This document shows, one piece after another, positions 39,859 to 39,931 of a DNA stretch of 39,931 bases. The notes beneath the pieces were generated by a model. That model saw only the letters and a list, made by a program, of their open reading frames with translations. It made no database searches and was not told the origin of the DNA. The stretch comes from Frischella japonica. GTDB taxonomy: Bacteria; Pseudomonadota; Gammaproteobacteria; Enterobacterales; Orbaceae. Each line of letters starts with the position of its first letter. Positions within the stretch are counted from its first letter, which is position 1. The translations under genes and the position numbers were made by a program. The DNA is taken from NCBI RefSeq assembly GCF_014489845.1, contig NZ_JABURY010000011.1, positions 1 through 39,931 on the forward strand, read 5' to 3'.

Positions 39859-39931
39859 ATGCCAATCAAAGATCCCGACAACATCAACTGGGTTGTTGTT
39901 GTTTATTTATTTATTGTGACCTTACTTGGTT
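39859..39931 (+). CDS. Partial holin-like lysis protein (runs off the window)
   Basis: 24 codons are visible: MPIKDPDNINWVVVVYLFIV then TLLG. A short polar start and an immediate hydrophobic helix in the first gene after the late promoter fit a phage holin, the inner-membrane protein that times lysis. AAGAAG lies upstream. The identity depends on sequence beyond the window. Confidence 0.55.
   Translation, partial: MPIKDPDNINWVVVVYLFIVTLLG

Overview
The window joins about 13.5 kb of bacterial chromosome to the left part of a lambda-like prophage and ends inside the prophage near its lysis genes. The AT-rich sequence, the gammaproteobacterial gene order (a dnaX remnant, ybaB, recR) and chromosomal proteins that match my memory of their E. 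coli counterparts (YbhA, TruC, AroA, ArgE, RecR) suggest a gammaproteobacterium of the Orbaceae type (Gilliamella or Frischella). The genus is an inference.

Chromosome (1-13.6 kb). A 1.2-kb unit encoding an unknown multi-pass membrane protein is tandemly duplicated. Next come a stray dnaX 3' end, ybaB, a decayed third membrane-gene copy and recR. Then follow ybhA-truC, a double zinc-ribbon protein, an XRE regulator, a decayed yhbP-like gene, ubiX, aroA, argE (opposite strand), a roughly 900-bp gene-poor gap, a YjeI-like lipoprotein and tRNA-Ile2 (CAU). The tRNA is the probable attB.

Prophage, leftward arm (13.6-31.9 kb, minus strand). From the CI repressor leftward the order is: a PL-type promoter, a long structured leader with a boxA, small early genes, Rad52-like annealase, exonuclease, an Nmad5-like gene, an RNA ligase flanked by 27-bp direct repeats, a Dam methylase between two paralogous small genes, ssb, a DUF4942-type methylase, and a six-gene CRISPR type IV-like operon (small subunit, Csf2/Cas7, Cas6e-like, Csf3/Cas5, CysH-like, Csf1). 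Then come small genes, an MT-A70 methylase, an excisionase-like gene and the integrase. Several intrinsic terminators lie inside this operon, so antitermination is likely.

Prophage, rightward arm (31.9-39.9 kb, plus strand). Cro, replication genes (O-like, DnaB helicase), NinB, YbcO, a PD-(D/E)XK nuclease and a Q-like antiterminator are followed by a strong terminator. An accessory cassette then lies between Q and the late promoter. It has its own operator-bearing promoter, an AcrIF11-like ADP-ribosyltransferase anti-CRISPR, a ribbon-helix-helix protein, and a 420-residue protein that reads as a shortened Cas8f joined to Cas5f. A second promoter drives five type I-F-like CRISPR repeats with very short, irregular, T-rich spacers. 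The late promoter, a tR'-like terminator and a partial holin-like gene close the window.

Main result: one prophage carries two CRISPR-derived modules. The first is a type IV-like effector operon that has both CysH and Cas6 but no visible array. The second appears to be a combined anti-type I-F cassette with an enzyme, a Cas-subunit mimic and a repeat-RNA decoy. In the mimic, the residues aligning with the Cas8f PAM-reading Lys and Asn (the Asn is the AcrIF11 target) are changed. All assignments come from reading motifs and recalled family sequences; no search was run.
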